Shown here in pieces: positions 1 through 8,398 of a DNA stretch of 44,333 nucleotides. Position 1 is the stretch's first letter, and each line of letters opens with the position of its first letter. The stretch covers positions 1 through 44,333 of the forward strand of contig JASEGR010000015.1 in the NCBI GenBank assembly GCA_030017955.1, read 5' to 3'. The translations under genes were made by a program, and so were the position numbers. Under the pieces are notes generated by a model. That model saw nothing but the letters and a program-made list of their open reading frames with translations. It was not told the DNA's origin and did no database searches. Source of the DNA: Candidatus Eisenbacteria bacterium (GTDB taxonomy: Bacteria; Eisenbacteria; RBG-16-71-46; JASEGR01).

Positions 1-72
1 ATCCTGTATGAACTTGTCTCCACTGTCAAGACTGGAATTAGATCGTTATTATGCCGCTTGAGGATCAAGTGA
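1..72 (+). CDS. Possible 3' end of an upstream gene (partial)
   Basis: A frame is open from the window edge to a TGA at 70-72, giving 23 codons with an ordinary-looking composition (it begins ILYELVSTVKTG). The start lies outside the window. Nothing is recognisable from so short a tail and it may be chance. It overlaps the small frame at 51-152 by 22 bases, an arrangement seen in translationally coupled genes. Confidence 0.25.
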   Translation: MLYELVSTVKTGIRSLLCRLRIK

Positions 73-152
73 AGATGTTGTATCTTGGGCTCCTCGGAAC
101 AGGGATTGGAGTCTGGGGTTTCTCGGTAGCTGCATTTGCATGGATTCGATGA
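51..152 (+). CDS. Candidate small membrane protein, 33 aa
   Basis: The frame starts at ATG 51, has a second ATG at 75, and stops at TGA 150-152. It encodes an eight-residue charged head followed by one hydrophobic stretch (LGLLGTGIGVWGFSVAAFAW) that ends in Ile-Arg, so it looks like a single-pass membrane peptide. A GAGGAT sequence lies about nine bases before the second ATG. Small membrane subunits of respiratory complexes have this form, but I do not recognise a family. It could be a chance frame. Confidence 0.3.
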   Translation: MPLEDQVKMLYLGLLGTGIGVWGFSVAAFAWIR

Positions 153-155
153 AAC

Positions 156-171
156 AAAAACGTACGTTTTT
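156..171. other. Perfect 16-bp palindrome AAAAACGTACGTTTTT
   Basis: The bases form a perfect palindrome with a CGTACG core, directly after the stop of the small frame and about 70 bases before sppA. It could be a weak terminator-like hairpin, with an A run before and a T run after, or an operator for a dimeric regulator. The stem has no room for a normal loop, which favours a protein site. Confidence 0.35.
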
Positions 172-240
172 TCGTGTAATAGGAAAACAAAGTTCACGTA
201 GGAGCTTCCAGGCGTCGTCAACCTGACGGAGGAGGAGCAG

Positions 241-2703
241 ATGAGTCTATCTCGATTTTCGTTTTTCTTGCTGTGTCTGGTGTCAGTTGTGGCGGTTTCG
301 AGCCGGGTCTCTGCCGGCGGGACACAATGGGTTCCGTCCTACTACGGGCAGGCGGACTTCCTTACGGAGTCGCCCGGTACGGCCGGAGGTGCAGCCGGCG
401 CGTACGTCAACCCTGCGGTCCTTGGGGTCTTGCCCGGGCGGGACCTGCAGTTCTTCTGGACGGATCAGAATCTCAAGACCGACGGCGTAAGCCGCTGGGC
501 GCTTCTAAGCGCGGTTCCGCATCTCGGGTTGGGCGTTGAGCGATTCAAAACGCGCGTCCAGATCGGGAGCGTGCTTGAAGACAGGACCCTGACTCAGTAT
601 TCCCTCGCGACAGGGTTTGGCGACGAGGGATTCGCAGTTGGATTTGGTCACTCGTGGACGACCGGAGACGCAGCTCAGATGAACCGTGCGAACACTGTAA
701 GTCTCGGTCTCCTGGCGCGGCCTTGCAGGTTCGCTTCGCTGAGCGCTGTGGGCACCTCCGCATACCAGAAGGGAGACACTCGCCTTGTTGCAGACATTGG
801 AATACGGCCGCTCGGAACGACATTCCTTACGCTCCTTGGTGATGCCGAGTTTATGGATCATCAGTCGATTGATGATCTTGAGTGGGGGGCGGGCCTTGGT
901 TCTGAGATTCTCCCGGGGATTCTCGTGGCGGGCAAGGTGAGAAAGGGCGGCACATACCAGCTTGGAGTGTCGGTTTCATTTGGTTCGGTGGAAGGTTCTG
1001 TTCAGCCGCACTACGATAAGGACAATAACCGGACTTTCAACACGTACGGCCTAAGATCCGGCTATCTTCAGAGAAATGTTGTCACCGATATGACCCAGAA
1101 ACGGAAGCTCTATTACAAGCGCGCGATGAAAGGGCAAGTTGGTTACCAGCGCTTCCAGTTCATGGATCCGGTGAGCCACGATCTCAAACGCCTTCTCGCA
1201 CAACTCGAGGATGTCCGGCAGGATGATCGCTATGCAGGCGTTGCCCTCAACCTCTCCGACATGCAGATAAACTACGCTCTTGCGTGGGAACTGAGAGAGA
1301 AGCTGAAAGAGATCCGCTCTTCGGGCAAGAAGGTCGTCACATTTGTCGACAATATTGGAATGGTCAACTACTACGTCGCCTCGGCAGCCGACCGTGTTGT
1401 CATGGATCCAATCGGCATACTCGAGATGGGAGGCTTGGCACTAAACCGCACCTACTACCGGCAAATGTTTCAGAAGCTTGGTGTCGGCATGCAGGAATGG
1501 CGGTTCTTTACGTACAAGTCTGCTGCTGAAACCTTCGCAAGGGAGAACATGAGTGAGGCGGACAGGGAGCAGCGACAGGCTCTTGTGGATGGTTGGTACG
1601 CACAGATGCGGAAGGATGTCTGTGAGGCACGCAAGATCTCCCCTGCTCAGTTTGACAATATTGTGAACAAGGAAATGGTGATGCTGCCCAAGCGGGCCAT
1701 GGAGCTGGGATTGGTTGATAGCCTGGGGCACTGGCTTGATGCCGAGAAGATCGTGAAGGGTCTCGAGGGTGAAAAAGGAAAGCGCCTCGTCGGACCAAAG
1801 CGGTTCGAGGCACAGAAGTACCACAAAGACGAGTGGGGACGGCCGCCGGAGGTAGCGCTCATATATGGGCTCGGGCTCTGCGCCATGGATGAGGGCATAA
1901 CCGCCCGGAAACTCGGGAACGTCGTCAAAGGCGCAGGGAAAAGTAAGAGAATAAAAGCGATCGTGTTCAGGGCCGATTCACCCGGCGGGGATGCTCTGGC
2001 ATCCGAGGTGGTCGCGCGTGAATTACTGGAAGCTTCAAAGAAAAAGCCGGTGATCGTCACGCAGGGTATGGTCTCCGCGTCAGGGGGTTACTGGATTTCG
2101 ATGTATGGAGACACGATTGTCGCAACGCCCATGACAATCACCGGTTCGATCGGAGTCATTGGGTTCTGGGCATGGAATGACGGATTCGGCGGCAAGATAG
2201 GACTCACGTCTGACCATGTGCAGAAAGGCGACCATGCCGATCTGCCCCTGGGAATCGTGCTGCCGTTTGTCGGCATGGCGCTCCCGGACAGGAATCTGAC
2301 TTCCGACGAGTACGCGAAAATGAAGGATCTCATTCTTACAGCATACGATGAATTCCTCGAGCGGGTGGGGAGCGGCAGGGGCATGGCAAAGGCGGATGTG
2401 GACAAGGTCGGTCAGGGCCGGGTCTGGACTGGAACGGCGGGCAAGGAGAAAGGTCTTGTTGACGAGATAGGCGGGCTTGAGAGGGCCATGGTGATTGCTC
2501 GTGAGGCTGCCGGCATTTCCAAGGAGAGGACAGTCTTCATAAGAGAGCTTCCCGGAAGAGGGTTCATCAATCCGCAGGCGTTCGATTTCAGTCCGATCAA
2601 GGCTCAGGCGGATAGCTACGAGCTGCAGTACATCAGGAAACTTCTCGAAGCGAAGGGGCGTCCTGTTTACATGGTTCCGCCCGATCTGATTGTGGAAAAG
2701 TAG
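241..2703 (+). CDS. sppA: SppA-type signal peptide peptidase with barrel-like N-terminal extension
   Basis: This 820-residue protein has a signal peptide (about 1-25) and ends in a tandem peptidase S49 region that cleaves leftover signal peptides. The family's Ser/Lys dyad is visible: Lys426 in TYKSAAE in the first S49 half and Ser614 in SASGGYW in the second, preceded by ADSPGGD. Long SppA proteins are about 600-620 residues. The extra part is residues 26-285, which is rich in alternating Gly/aromatic beta-strand patterns and contains an NPAVLG motif like those of outer-membrane PorV/FadL-type barrels. That suggests anchoring to, or insertion in, the outer membrane, which is inference. A strong GGAGGAGG site precedes the ATG. 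A hairpin terminator follows. Confidence 0.88.
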   Translation: MSLSRFSFFLLCLVSVVAVSSRVSAGGTQWVPSYYGQADFLTESPGTAGGAAGAYVNPAVLGVLPGRDLQFFWTDQNLKTDGVSRWALLSAVPHLGLGVERFKTRVQIGSVLEDRTLTQYSLATGFGDEGFAVGFGHSWTTGDAAQMNRANTVSLGLLARPCRFASLSAVGTSAYQKGDTRLVADIGIRPLGTTFLTLLGDAEFMDHQSIDDLEWGAGLGSEILPGILVAGKVRKGGTYQLGVSVSFGSVEGSVQPHYDKDNNRTFNTYGLRSGYLQRNVVTDMTQKRKLYYKRAMKGQVGYQRFQFMDPVSHDLKRLLAQLEDVRQDDRYAGVALNLSDMQINYALAWELREKLKEIRSSGKKVVTFVDNIGMVNYYVASAADRVVMDPIGILEMGGLALNRTYYRQMFQKLGVGMQEWRFFTYKSAAETFARENMSEADREQRQALVDGWYAQMRKDVCEARKISPAQFDNIVNKEMVMLPKRAMELGLVDSLGHWLDAEKIVKGLEGEKGKRLVGPKRFEAQKYHKDEWGRPPEVALIYGLGLCAMDEGITARKLGNVVKGAGKSKRIKAIVFRADSPGGDALASEVVARELLEASKKKPVIVTQGMVSASGGYWISMYGDTIVATPMTITGSIGVIGFWAWNDGFGGKIGLTSDHVQKGDHADLPLGIVLPFVGMALPDRNLTSDEYAKMKDLILTAYDEFLERVGSGRGMAKADVDKVGQGRVWTGTAGKEKGLVDEIGGLERAMVIAREAAGISKERTVFIRELPGRGFINPQAFDFSPIKAQADSYELQYIRKLLEAKGRPVYMVPPDLIVEK

Positions 2704-2748
2704 TCCCGAAAAGTGCGTCTGTGAGCTATGGGTGGGATTGCGCAGCCC

Positions 2749-2778
2749 GGCAGGATTGTGCAATCCCGCTGCCTTTTT
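2749..2778 (+). terminator. Rho-independent terminator after sppA
   Basis: GGCAG at 2749-2753 pairs with CTGCC at 2769-2773 around an inner GATTG/CAATC stem, and five T follow at 2774-2778. An overlapping alternative stem, GGGATTGCGCA with TGTGCAATCCC, exists just upstream. The site lies between convergent sppA and hisA and reads as a terminator for sppA. Confidence 0.65.
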
Positions 2779-2831
2779 CTCCGTGGCTGCGTGGGCCAGA
2801 GTGGCCGGAAATTCAGTGAGGATTTTCGACT

Positions 2832-3581
2832 TCAGCAAGGATTGTTGAGAACTGATTGGACCGCGGAAATTCGGAGTTTCCCTTCGTAGAGTGCTCTCCC
2901 GACGATAATCGCACGCAGGGAATGCGATCCTAGTTTCTGCAACTCAGCGACGTGACCGAGAGTCGAAACGCCGCCCGCGAGAGAGAAAGAAGAGTCTTGC
3001 GGAAAATCTATGTTTCTCAGCAGCTCAACGTTGGGCCCTTTCATCGTGCCGTCCCTTGTCACATCGGTAAGCACGAAATCTCTGAAGCCCGCGTTGTGAA
3101 GATTGAGGATTCTGCCTTGCAGATTTTCTTGCGTCCTCCCGGGCGATTCTTCAAATAGAAGACCCTCTTCCCTGAAGTCAATGGCTGCGCTCAAGCTTCC
3201 GCCGAATCTCGCCAGGGCCTTCTTCACAAAAACACTTCTGGCCGTGGATCCTGGGCCAAGAACAACTTGCACGCCCCCCAAGTCAAGAATGGTCTCGATG
3301 GCATTCTCATCTTCGATGCTTGCGCTCAACTGCCACGGAATTTTCACCGCATCAGCAATGCTCCTGAGCGCCTTGACATTGTTACCCTTTTCTGAGAAGC
3401 GGCCACCCAGGTCAACGATGTGAAGGCAATCGGCTCCGTCTTTCTCCCATCGCCGGGCAATGGCTGCCGGATCAGAGCTGTAAGTTATCACTTCCTTCTT
3501 TTCTCCCCTTCTCATCCTGACAACTTTTCCATCAAGGAGGTCAATTGCAGGGAAAATCTGAATTACTTTCGCATCCCCCAC
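2832..3581 (-). CDS. hisA: Phosphoribosylformimino-AICAR-phosphate isomerase (HisA)
   Basis: This 249-residue TIM-barrel protein should catalyse the Amadori isomerisation of ProFAR in histidine synthesis. Both phosphate-binding halves are present. Catalytic Asp14 is in IFPAIDLLDGK, a second Asp is in AAIDFR at the barrel centre, and TDVTRDGT gives the family's second-half acid/Thr motif. The length is normal. The GTG start shares one base with the lysA stop (TAGTG), and GAGG lies nine bases upstream, so the two genes are translationally coupled. No other his gene is in the window, so this hisA stands apart from a his operon. A dual HisA/TrpF (PriA-type) role cannot be excluded from sequence. 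Confidence 0.88.
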   Translation of the reverse strand: MGDAKVIQIFPAIDLLDGKVVRMRRGEKKEVITYSSDPAAIARRWEKDGADCLHIVDLGGRFSEKGNNVKALRSIADAVKIPWQLSASIEDENAIETILDLGGVQVVLGPGSTARSVFVKKALARFGGSLSAAIDFREEGLLFEESPGRTQENLQGRILNLHNAGFRDFVLTDVTRDGTMKGPNVELLRNIDFPQDSSFSLAGGVSTLGHVAELQKLGSHSLRAIIVGRALYEGKLRISAVQSVLNNPC

Positions 3582-4843
3582 TACAAGTCTTCCTCAACGA
3601 ATGAGGGAATGCTCTCTCCCCTTTCGAGATCCTCATAAGTTTCTCTTTCCCTGATAACGGCAAATCTGTCGCCTTTCACAAGAACCTCGGCGCATCTCGG
3701 TCGGGAATTATAGTTTGATGACATGGAGAACCCGTAAGCTCCCGCACTCATCACCGCAAGGAGTTCTTCCCTCTCTACATTTGCGATTCTCCTGTCTTTC
3801 GCAAAGAAATCGCCTGTCTCGCAAATTGCTCCGACTACATCGGCGGTTTCACGTTCTTTGGTTTCCCTGACAGGCAGGATTTCGTGGTAGGCATCGTAAA
3901 GAGCAGGCCTCATCAAATCGTTCATGGCGGCATCCACAATGATGAATTTCTTTGCCTGTGTCCGCTTGATCTGGATCACTCTGGTCAGAAGGATTCCTGC
4001 ATTTCCGGCAATCACTCTTCCAGGCTCAAGGACCAGGTTTAGCTTTCTCTCATTGATCAGCGATGTGATTTCTCTTGCGAATTTTTCGAGCTCGGGCGGC
4101 TTTTCGTCCTTGTACGTTATTCCCAGGCCTCCGCCGAGGTCGAGGAATTTCAAATCGATGCCGGCGGTCTTGAGTTCATCGAGAAGTGAAAGGAGTCTCA
4201 GGAGAGATTCTTTGAAAGGACCGACATCAACGATTTGAGATCCGATATGTTCATGAATTCCCACCAGTTCAATTCCCGGCAATGCCGCTGCTTTCTGGCA
4301 TGATTCCAATGCTCGTCCAATGTCTATTCCGAACTTGTTGGTTGCCCCGCCGGTCCTCACGTAAGGATGAGTGATGGATTCGACGTGCGGATTTATCCGG
4401 AGCGCGACTTTCGCCCTTTTGTGCTTCCTCTTGGCCAATTCATTGAGCACTGCGAGTTCTTCAAGTGAATCCACGTTGAAAAACAGAATCCCGGAATCAA
4501 GGGCGAAATCAATCTCGTCATCGGTTTTCCCGACTCCGCCGAAGATGATTCTTCCGGGTGGAAAGCCCGCCTTGAGAGCTCTGTGAAGCTCGCCGCCCGA
4601 AACAATATCTGCGCCTGCACCCCGTTTCGCGATTGCCCGGAGAATTGCGAGGTTTGAGCACGCCTTCACGGAGTAAGCCACGAGCGGCTCAAGCGGAGCC
4701 CAGGCATGGACGTATCGTCTGAAGTGGTTGAGGATTGTGTTGAGACTGTAAACATAGGAGGGCGTTCCCGCCTGGGATGCTATCTCAGTTAGGGAGACGC
4801 CTTCACAGAAAAGTGATCCTTCGCGATACGAGAACAGATGCAT
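3581..4843 (-). CDS. lysA: Diaminopimelate decarboxylase
   Basis: This PLP enzyme of the fold-III alanine racemase type makes L-lysine from meso-diaminopimelate, the last lysine step. The PLP lysine is Lys60 in AYSVKACSN. GGGLGI and EPGR bind the cofactor phosphate, and the C-terminal CETGDFFAKDR and AYGFSMSSNYNSRPR motifs complete the site across the dimer. The frame opens upstream at a TTG (4942) with no ribosome site. ATG 4843 gives 420 residues, which matches the family, so I chose it. It forms a two-gene operon with hisA and diverges from the gene at 5164. The leader contains the nested hairpin at 4995-5088. Confidence 0.92.
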   Translation of the reverse strand: MHLFSYREGSLFCEGVSLTEIASQAGTPSYVYSLNTILNHFRRYVHAWAPLEPLVAYSVKACSNLAILRAIAKRGAGADIVSGGELHRALKAGFPPGRIIFGGVGKTDDEIDFALDSGILFFNVDSLEELAVLNELAKRKHKRAKVALRINPHVESITHPYVRTGGATNKFGIDIGRALESCQKAAALPGIELVGIHEHIGSQIVDVGPFKESLLRLLSLLDELKTAGIDLKFLDLGGGLGITYKDEKPPELEKFAREITSLINERKLNLVLEPGRVIAGNAGILLTRVIQIKRTQAKKFIIVDAAMNDLMRPALYDAYHEILPVRETKERETADVVGAICETGDFFAKDRRIANVEREELLAVMSAGAYGFSMSSNYNSRPRCAEVLVKGDRFAVIRERETYEDLERGESIPSFVEEDL

Positions 4844-4994
4844 CGGTTGAATTCCCAATTTCAGCAAAACGGCCAATTGCCTTGAAATATCTGGACAAAT
4901 GAACGGTTTCGAAAGACTATACTCTCTCTTGCAGCGTGTCAAACAATGGAGAGAGATGTCCTTGAACGGACATTTCGAAAATCTCTAGACTCCC

Positions 4995-5088
4995 TTCTTG
5001 GACGAGCGAGCGACCCAGCTGGGGGGCGAATTTGCGCTGTCTGAGGGCGAAGCCCGAGTTCGCAAATTCGAGTGAGCGAGTCCGAGAA
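4995..5088. repeat. Nested hairpin element in the lysA/deacetylase divergent region
   Basis: This fills much of the 320-base gap between lysA and the rightward gene. Arms nest: TTCTTGGAC (4995-5003) with GTCCGAGAA (5080-5088, one G:U-type mismatch), CGAATTTGCG (5027-5036) with CGCAAATTCG (5061-5070, perfect), an apex GGGC/GCCC around GAA (5045-5055), and a side palindrome CCCAGCTGGG (5014-5023). It could be a structured leader RNA for either gene or a palindromic mobile element. It does not match the lysine riboswitch as I know it. Confidence 0.55.
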
Positions 5089-5163
5089 GGATCGACATTT
5101 TCGGATGAAGTGAAAGGACAGCTCTTTCACGATGCTCAAGTCGAAGATTGGAGATTGTTCCGG

Positions 5164-6576
5164 GTGAGGAAACTAGTTGAAAGTCTACTTATTGTTCTGA
5201 TCCTTGGGGTTGGCATCGTGGCCTTTTTCTGGCCGCAGAACAAGGTGAATTGGAAGAAGCATCGGGCGATCATCTTCGAGAGCGATGATTGGGGAATGGC
5301 TGCGTGGACTCCGGACAGCGCCGCCTACAAGAGACTCCTTCCGCTTGGAGTCTATGCAGGGCCGGAGGGAAAGGACTACGCCCTGTCAACTCTGGAAAAT
5401 GCGCGGGATCTGGACCGTCTCTTTTCCCTCCTTGAGAGTTTCAAGGGTGCCGATGGAAGGCATCCTATGTTCCAGGCCAATTATGTCCTCGCCACGCCCG
5501 ACTATCCGCTCATCGAGAGGAATGGATTCAGAGAATTTTTCTACACCAGCTTCTGGGATTTTCCTGAAAGATGGAAGAGGCCCGGACTTCGCGAAAAAAC
5601 ACTCGAGGGCATAGACCGCGCAGTGTGGTGGCCCGAGTATCACGGGTTCTCGCATATCAGCATTCCGCATTGGCTTTCACTCCTCAGGGAAGGAAATGAG
5701 AACGCACTTGCTGCTTTCACGGAACAGAGTTTCGTCTCGGGCGAGCATTCTGTTCCTCCGGAATACTCTCCACTCGTTCCCGACTCGACAAGAGCCCGCT
5801 ATATCAAAGAAGGGCTCTTGAGATTCGAAGAAGTATTCAGGATGATGGCGCATTCAACAGTTGCCCCCGACCTCGTGTGGGACAGTTTTGCGGAGAATTA
5901 CCTTTGCAGGAATGGAATCCGGGTTATTCAGTCGAAGTGGGAAGAGCCAATTCCTGCATACACGTTGCCCTTGAGAATCAAAAAACTCTTGAAGAGGAAT
6001 ATACAGAAATGGGTGTTCAGAGACCGGTTCTACCCAAAGAGAAATGTGAATTTTGAACCAGCTGGTTCATTTGAAGCTGGAAGCATTCAAGGAGTGAATC
6101 AAGCCGAAAACCTCATAAGGAATTGCTGGGACAAAGGGGAGCCCGCAGTCGTCGGAACTCACCGGTACAACTATGTCTCACTGGATTTCATGTTTCGCGA
6201 AGCCGGGTTCAGGCAGCTCAGAGTGCTTCTTGCGCGGCTGACCAAATCGAACGACGTAATCTTCCTGACCGATACTGAGCTTCATCAACTTACGCGGACG
6301 GGGACATCAATACTCCCGTTTGGAAGGGGCGACCGCTCTCTGAATCCGGATTTGCTGCTCCGAAACTACACAGGTCATGCGGTCAAGAAACATGTGAGAA
6401 TCATGCCGATCGCTGCGACAGGACAGAAAGTCAGGTTTTCACTCGTGAGCCCACGGAGCGGTGAGATTGTGCCGGGAAGACAAAACGTGGCACGCAATGG
6501 TACGGTTTCAGTGAACCTTCCTGAAGGCGAGTGGATATTCCAGTTGAACCCTGACGTCCACCGGGATATGAGGTAA
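5164..6576 (+). CDS. Membrane-anchored polysaccharide-deacetylase-fold protein (uncharacterised)
   Basis: The protein has about 470 residues from GTG 5164. An N-terminal membrane anchor (about residues 5-25) is followed by a predicted beta/alpha domain. The motif FESDDWGM resembles the first metal-binding strand of NodB-type deacetylases (usually TFDDG). Later His-containing motifs MMAHSTVAPD and GTHRYNY could supply other ligands. The C-terminal 80 residues look like a small beta domain. The substrate is unknown; an envelope glycan is plausible. The frame extends upstream to 5032 inside the nested hairpin, which is not a credible start. TTGGAG lies ahead of the GTG. It diverges from lysA and sits 29 bases before gdhA. 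Confidence 0.6.
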   Translation: MRKLVESLLIVLILGVGIVAFFWPQNKVNWKKHRAIIFESDDWGMAAWTPDSAAYKRLLPLGVYAGPEGKDYALSTLENARDLDRLFSLLESFKGADGRHPMFQANYVLATPDYPLIERNGFREFFYTSFWDFPERWKRPGLREKTLEGIDRAVWWPEYHGFSHISIPHWLSLLREGNENALAAFTEQSFVSGEHSVPPEYSPLVPDSTRARYIKEGLLRFEEVFRMMAHSTVAPDLVWDSFAENYLCRNGIRVIQSKWEEPIPAYTLPLRIKKLLKRNIQKWVFRDRFYPKRNVNFEPAGSFEAGSIQGVNQAENLIRNCWDKGEPAVVGTHRYNYVSLDFMFREAGFRQLRVLLARLTKSNDVIFLTDTELHQLTRTGTSILPFGRGDRSLNPDLLLRNYTGHAVKKHVRIMPIAATGQKVRFSLVSPRSGEIVPGRQNVARNGTVSVNLPEGEWIFQLNPDVHRDMR

Positions 6577-6605
6577 TCAGAGGAACTTAGAAGGGAGAAA
6601 TCGTT

Positions 6606-7907
6606 ATGGCCATTACCCACGAGCCAAAGCGAGCAGCGGGATCAGGCACAAAAAAAGCGAGTCTGTATGATAACGTAACCAAACAGTTCGACGATGCGGC
6701 GGACCTCATGAAGCTTAATCCGGACATACGGAGTATCTTGGGAAAGACGATGAACGAAATCGTTGTCCATTTCCCGGTGAAGATGGATGATGGCCGGATT
6801 GAAATGTTATCCGGCTATCGCGTCCAGCACAACAACGTGCTCGGCCCATTCAAAGGCGGACTGCGCTATCACCCCGCGGTAGACATTGATGAAGTGCGAG
6901 CGCTCGCGACATGGATGACATGGAAGACAGCAATCTCCGGCATCCCGTTTGGCGGAGCCAAGGGCGGAATCCACCTGGACCCATCAGAGTACACGCCCGG
7001 TGAATTGGAGCGCATCACGCGCCGGTTCACGTTTGCCCTGGGCAACAACATAGGGCCTGAGTACGACATCGTGGCCCCGGATGTGAATACCAATGCGCAA
7101 ATCATGGCGTGGATTCTGGACACTTACCTTTCCACGATGCCTCCGGATGAGCGGAATCGCTGCACTCATATCGTGACCGGAAAGCCGGTGGAGTCCGGCG
7201 GCAGTTTGGGACGCGACAAGGCGACAGGGCAAGGTGTTGTCTTCGTGATGGAACGCTGGGCAAAGGATCACGGCTTCAATCTGAATGGCGCCACTTACAA
7301 GCTTCAGGGTTTCGGGAACGTCGGTTCCTGGACGGCTCGTCTCTTGAAGCCACATGGTGCAAGGCTTGTCGCAGTCGAGGATATTACCGGAGCCGTCAGC
7401 AACCCTGACGGTATCGACCCCGACGAACTGTGCAGTCACATGAAAGAGCACAGGCAAATCAAGGACTACCGTAAGGCGACCCCAATTGACCATGTTGCGT
7501 TCATGAGTGCTAAAGTTGACATTTTCATCCCGGCGGCAATGGAAAACCTAATCACAGCCGATACAGCCCATCTTGTGGACGTCAAACTTGTCGTCGAGGC
7601 TGCCAATGGACCTACCGACCCGGACGGCGATGTGATCCTCCGGAAAAAAGGAATAGAGGTCATTCCGGATATTCTCTGCAACTCGGGCGGAGTAATCGTC
7701 AGCTACTTTGAGTGGCTTCAGAATAAACGCAGCGAGAACTGGGAACTTGAAGAGGTCGATAGTAAACTCCAGAAGAAGATATTGGGCGGCTATGAACGTG
7801 TGAGCAGCACTGCGAAGAAGTACGAGACTGATTGGCGTACGGCCGCCTATATCGTTGCTCTCAAACGCCTGGAGACGGTCTACAGAGAACGCGGCATTTT
7901 TCCATGA
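6606..7907 (+). CDS. gdhA: Glutamate dehydrogenase, NAD(P)-dependent
   Basis: This 433-residue enzyme interconverts glutamate with 2-oxoglutarate and ammonia. The catalytic region shows GGLRYHP, MTWKTA (Lys107) and PFGGAKGGI with the catalytic Lys119, then a Rossmann NAD(P) site with GFGNVGSW near residue 235 and the C-terminal CNSGGVIVSYFEW motif. The length suits the roughly 420-residue hexameric class found in many bacteria and archaea. AGGGAG lies 11 bases before the ATG. Cofactor preference cannot be read with confidence. It is probably a single gene: the next gene is convergent and 24 bases away. Confidence 0.95.
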   Translation: MAITHEPKRAAGSGTKKASLYDNVTKQFDDAADLMKLNPDIRSILGKTMNEIVVHFPVKMDDGRIEMLSGYRVQHNNVLGPFKGGLRYHPAVDIDEVRALATWMTWKTAISGIPFGGAKGGIHLDPSEYTPGELERITRRFTFALGNNIGPEYDIVAPDVNTNAQIMAWILDTYLSTMPPDERNRCTHIVTGKPVESGGSLGRDKATGQGVVFVMERWAKDHGFNLNGATYKLQGFGNVGSWTARLLKPHGARLVAVEDITGAVSNPDGIDPDELCSHMKEHRQIKDYRKATPIDHVAFMSAKVDIFIPAAMENLITADTAHLVDVKLVVEAANGPTDPDGDVILRKKGIEVIPDILCNSGGVIVSYFEWLQNKRSENWELEEVDSKLQKKILGGYERVSSTAKKYETDWRTAAYIVALKRLETVYRERGIFP

Positions 7908-7931
7908 TTGCGTAAGATGCAGATTTCCCGG

Positions 7932-8390
7932 TTAGCTCTGAGCGCCCTGTCTCCCATCTCGTGACCGTAACATCAGCGTCAGATGTGAGCCAGCGATCGT
8001 CGTCAGGAATTGCAGAATTGGCGATATCACAATCATCAGAACCAACCAGCCGATGAAGCTTGCCCTCGGATCATATAAGATCAGCGGAACCCCCAAGTTA
8101 GCATAGTCTGTACTGGGATTGAACAGCATGACAATGCATCTTCCCCAAATTATTGCCATCAGAACGAAAGTGAAGGCCGAGGTAACAACCGCATAGAGGA
8201 AGAACTTCTGCAGAAGTTGTCTGATCTCGTGAGTGGTGGGAGCGACAACCCTGGCGATATACCAGCCGGTCAGAAAACCGAGAAAAATGCAGAAAACTGG
8301 GACTCCCATTCCAACTCCGGCGCAGATTGTATCGACGATTGCGAAGATCCCAAACGCCCATCTGAGTTTGATCGTGAAGAAACTATTCAT
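7932..8390 (-). CDS. Small four-helix membrane protein, unknown function
   Basis: This 152-residue protein has four hydrophobic segments (about 10-27, 29-46, 66-86 and 112-135) separated by short charged loops. I recognise no family. It starts eight bases after the stop of the GHKL ATPase, so the two are almost certainly cotranscribed and may work together, with this protein tying the ATPase to the membrane. That pairing is inference. The C-terminus is short and basic (RSRDGRQGAQS). Confidence 0.6.
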   Translation of the reverse strand: MNSFFTIKLRWAFGIFAIVDTICAGVGMGVPVFCIFLGFLTGWYIARVVAPTTHEIRQLLQKFFLYAVVTSAFTFVLMAIIWGRCIVMLFNPSTDYANLGVPLILYDPRASFIGWLVLMIVISPILQFLTTIAGSHLTLMLRSRDGRQGAQS

Positions 8391-8398
8391 GCAGAGAG

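Noticed and set aside
2080-2838. Leftward 252-codon frame over sppA
   Set aside because: It runs antisense to the S49 domain, and its product has no recognisable motif.
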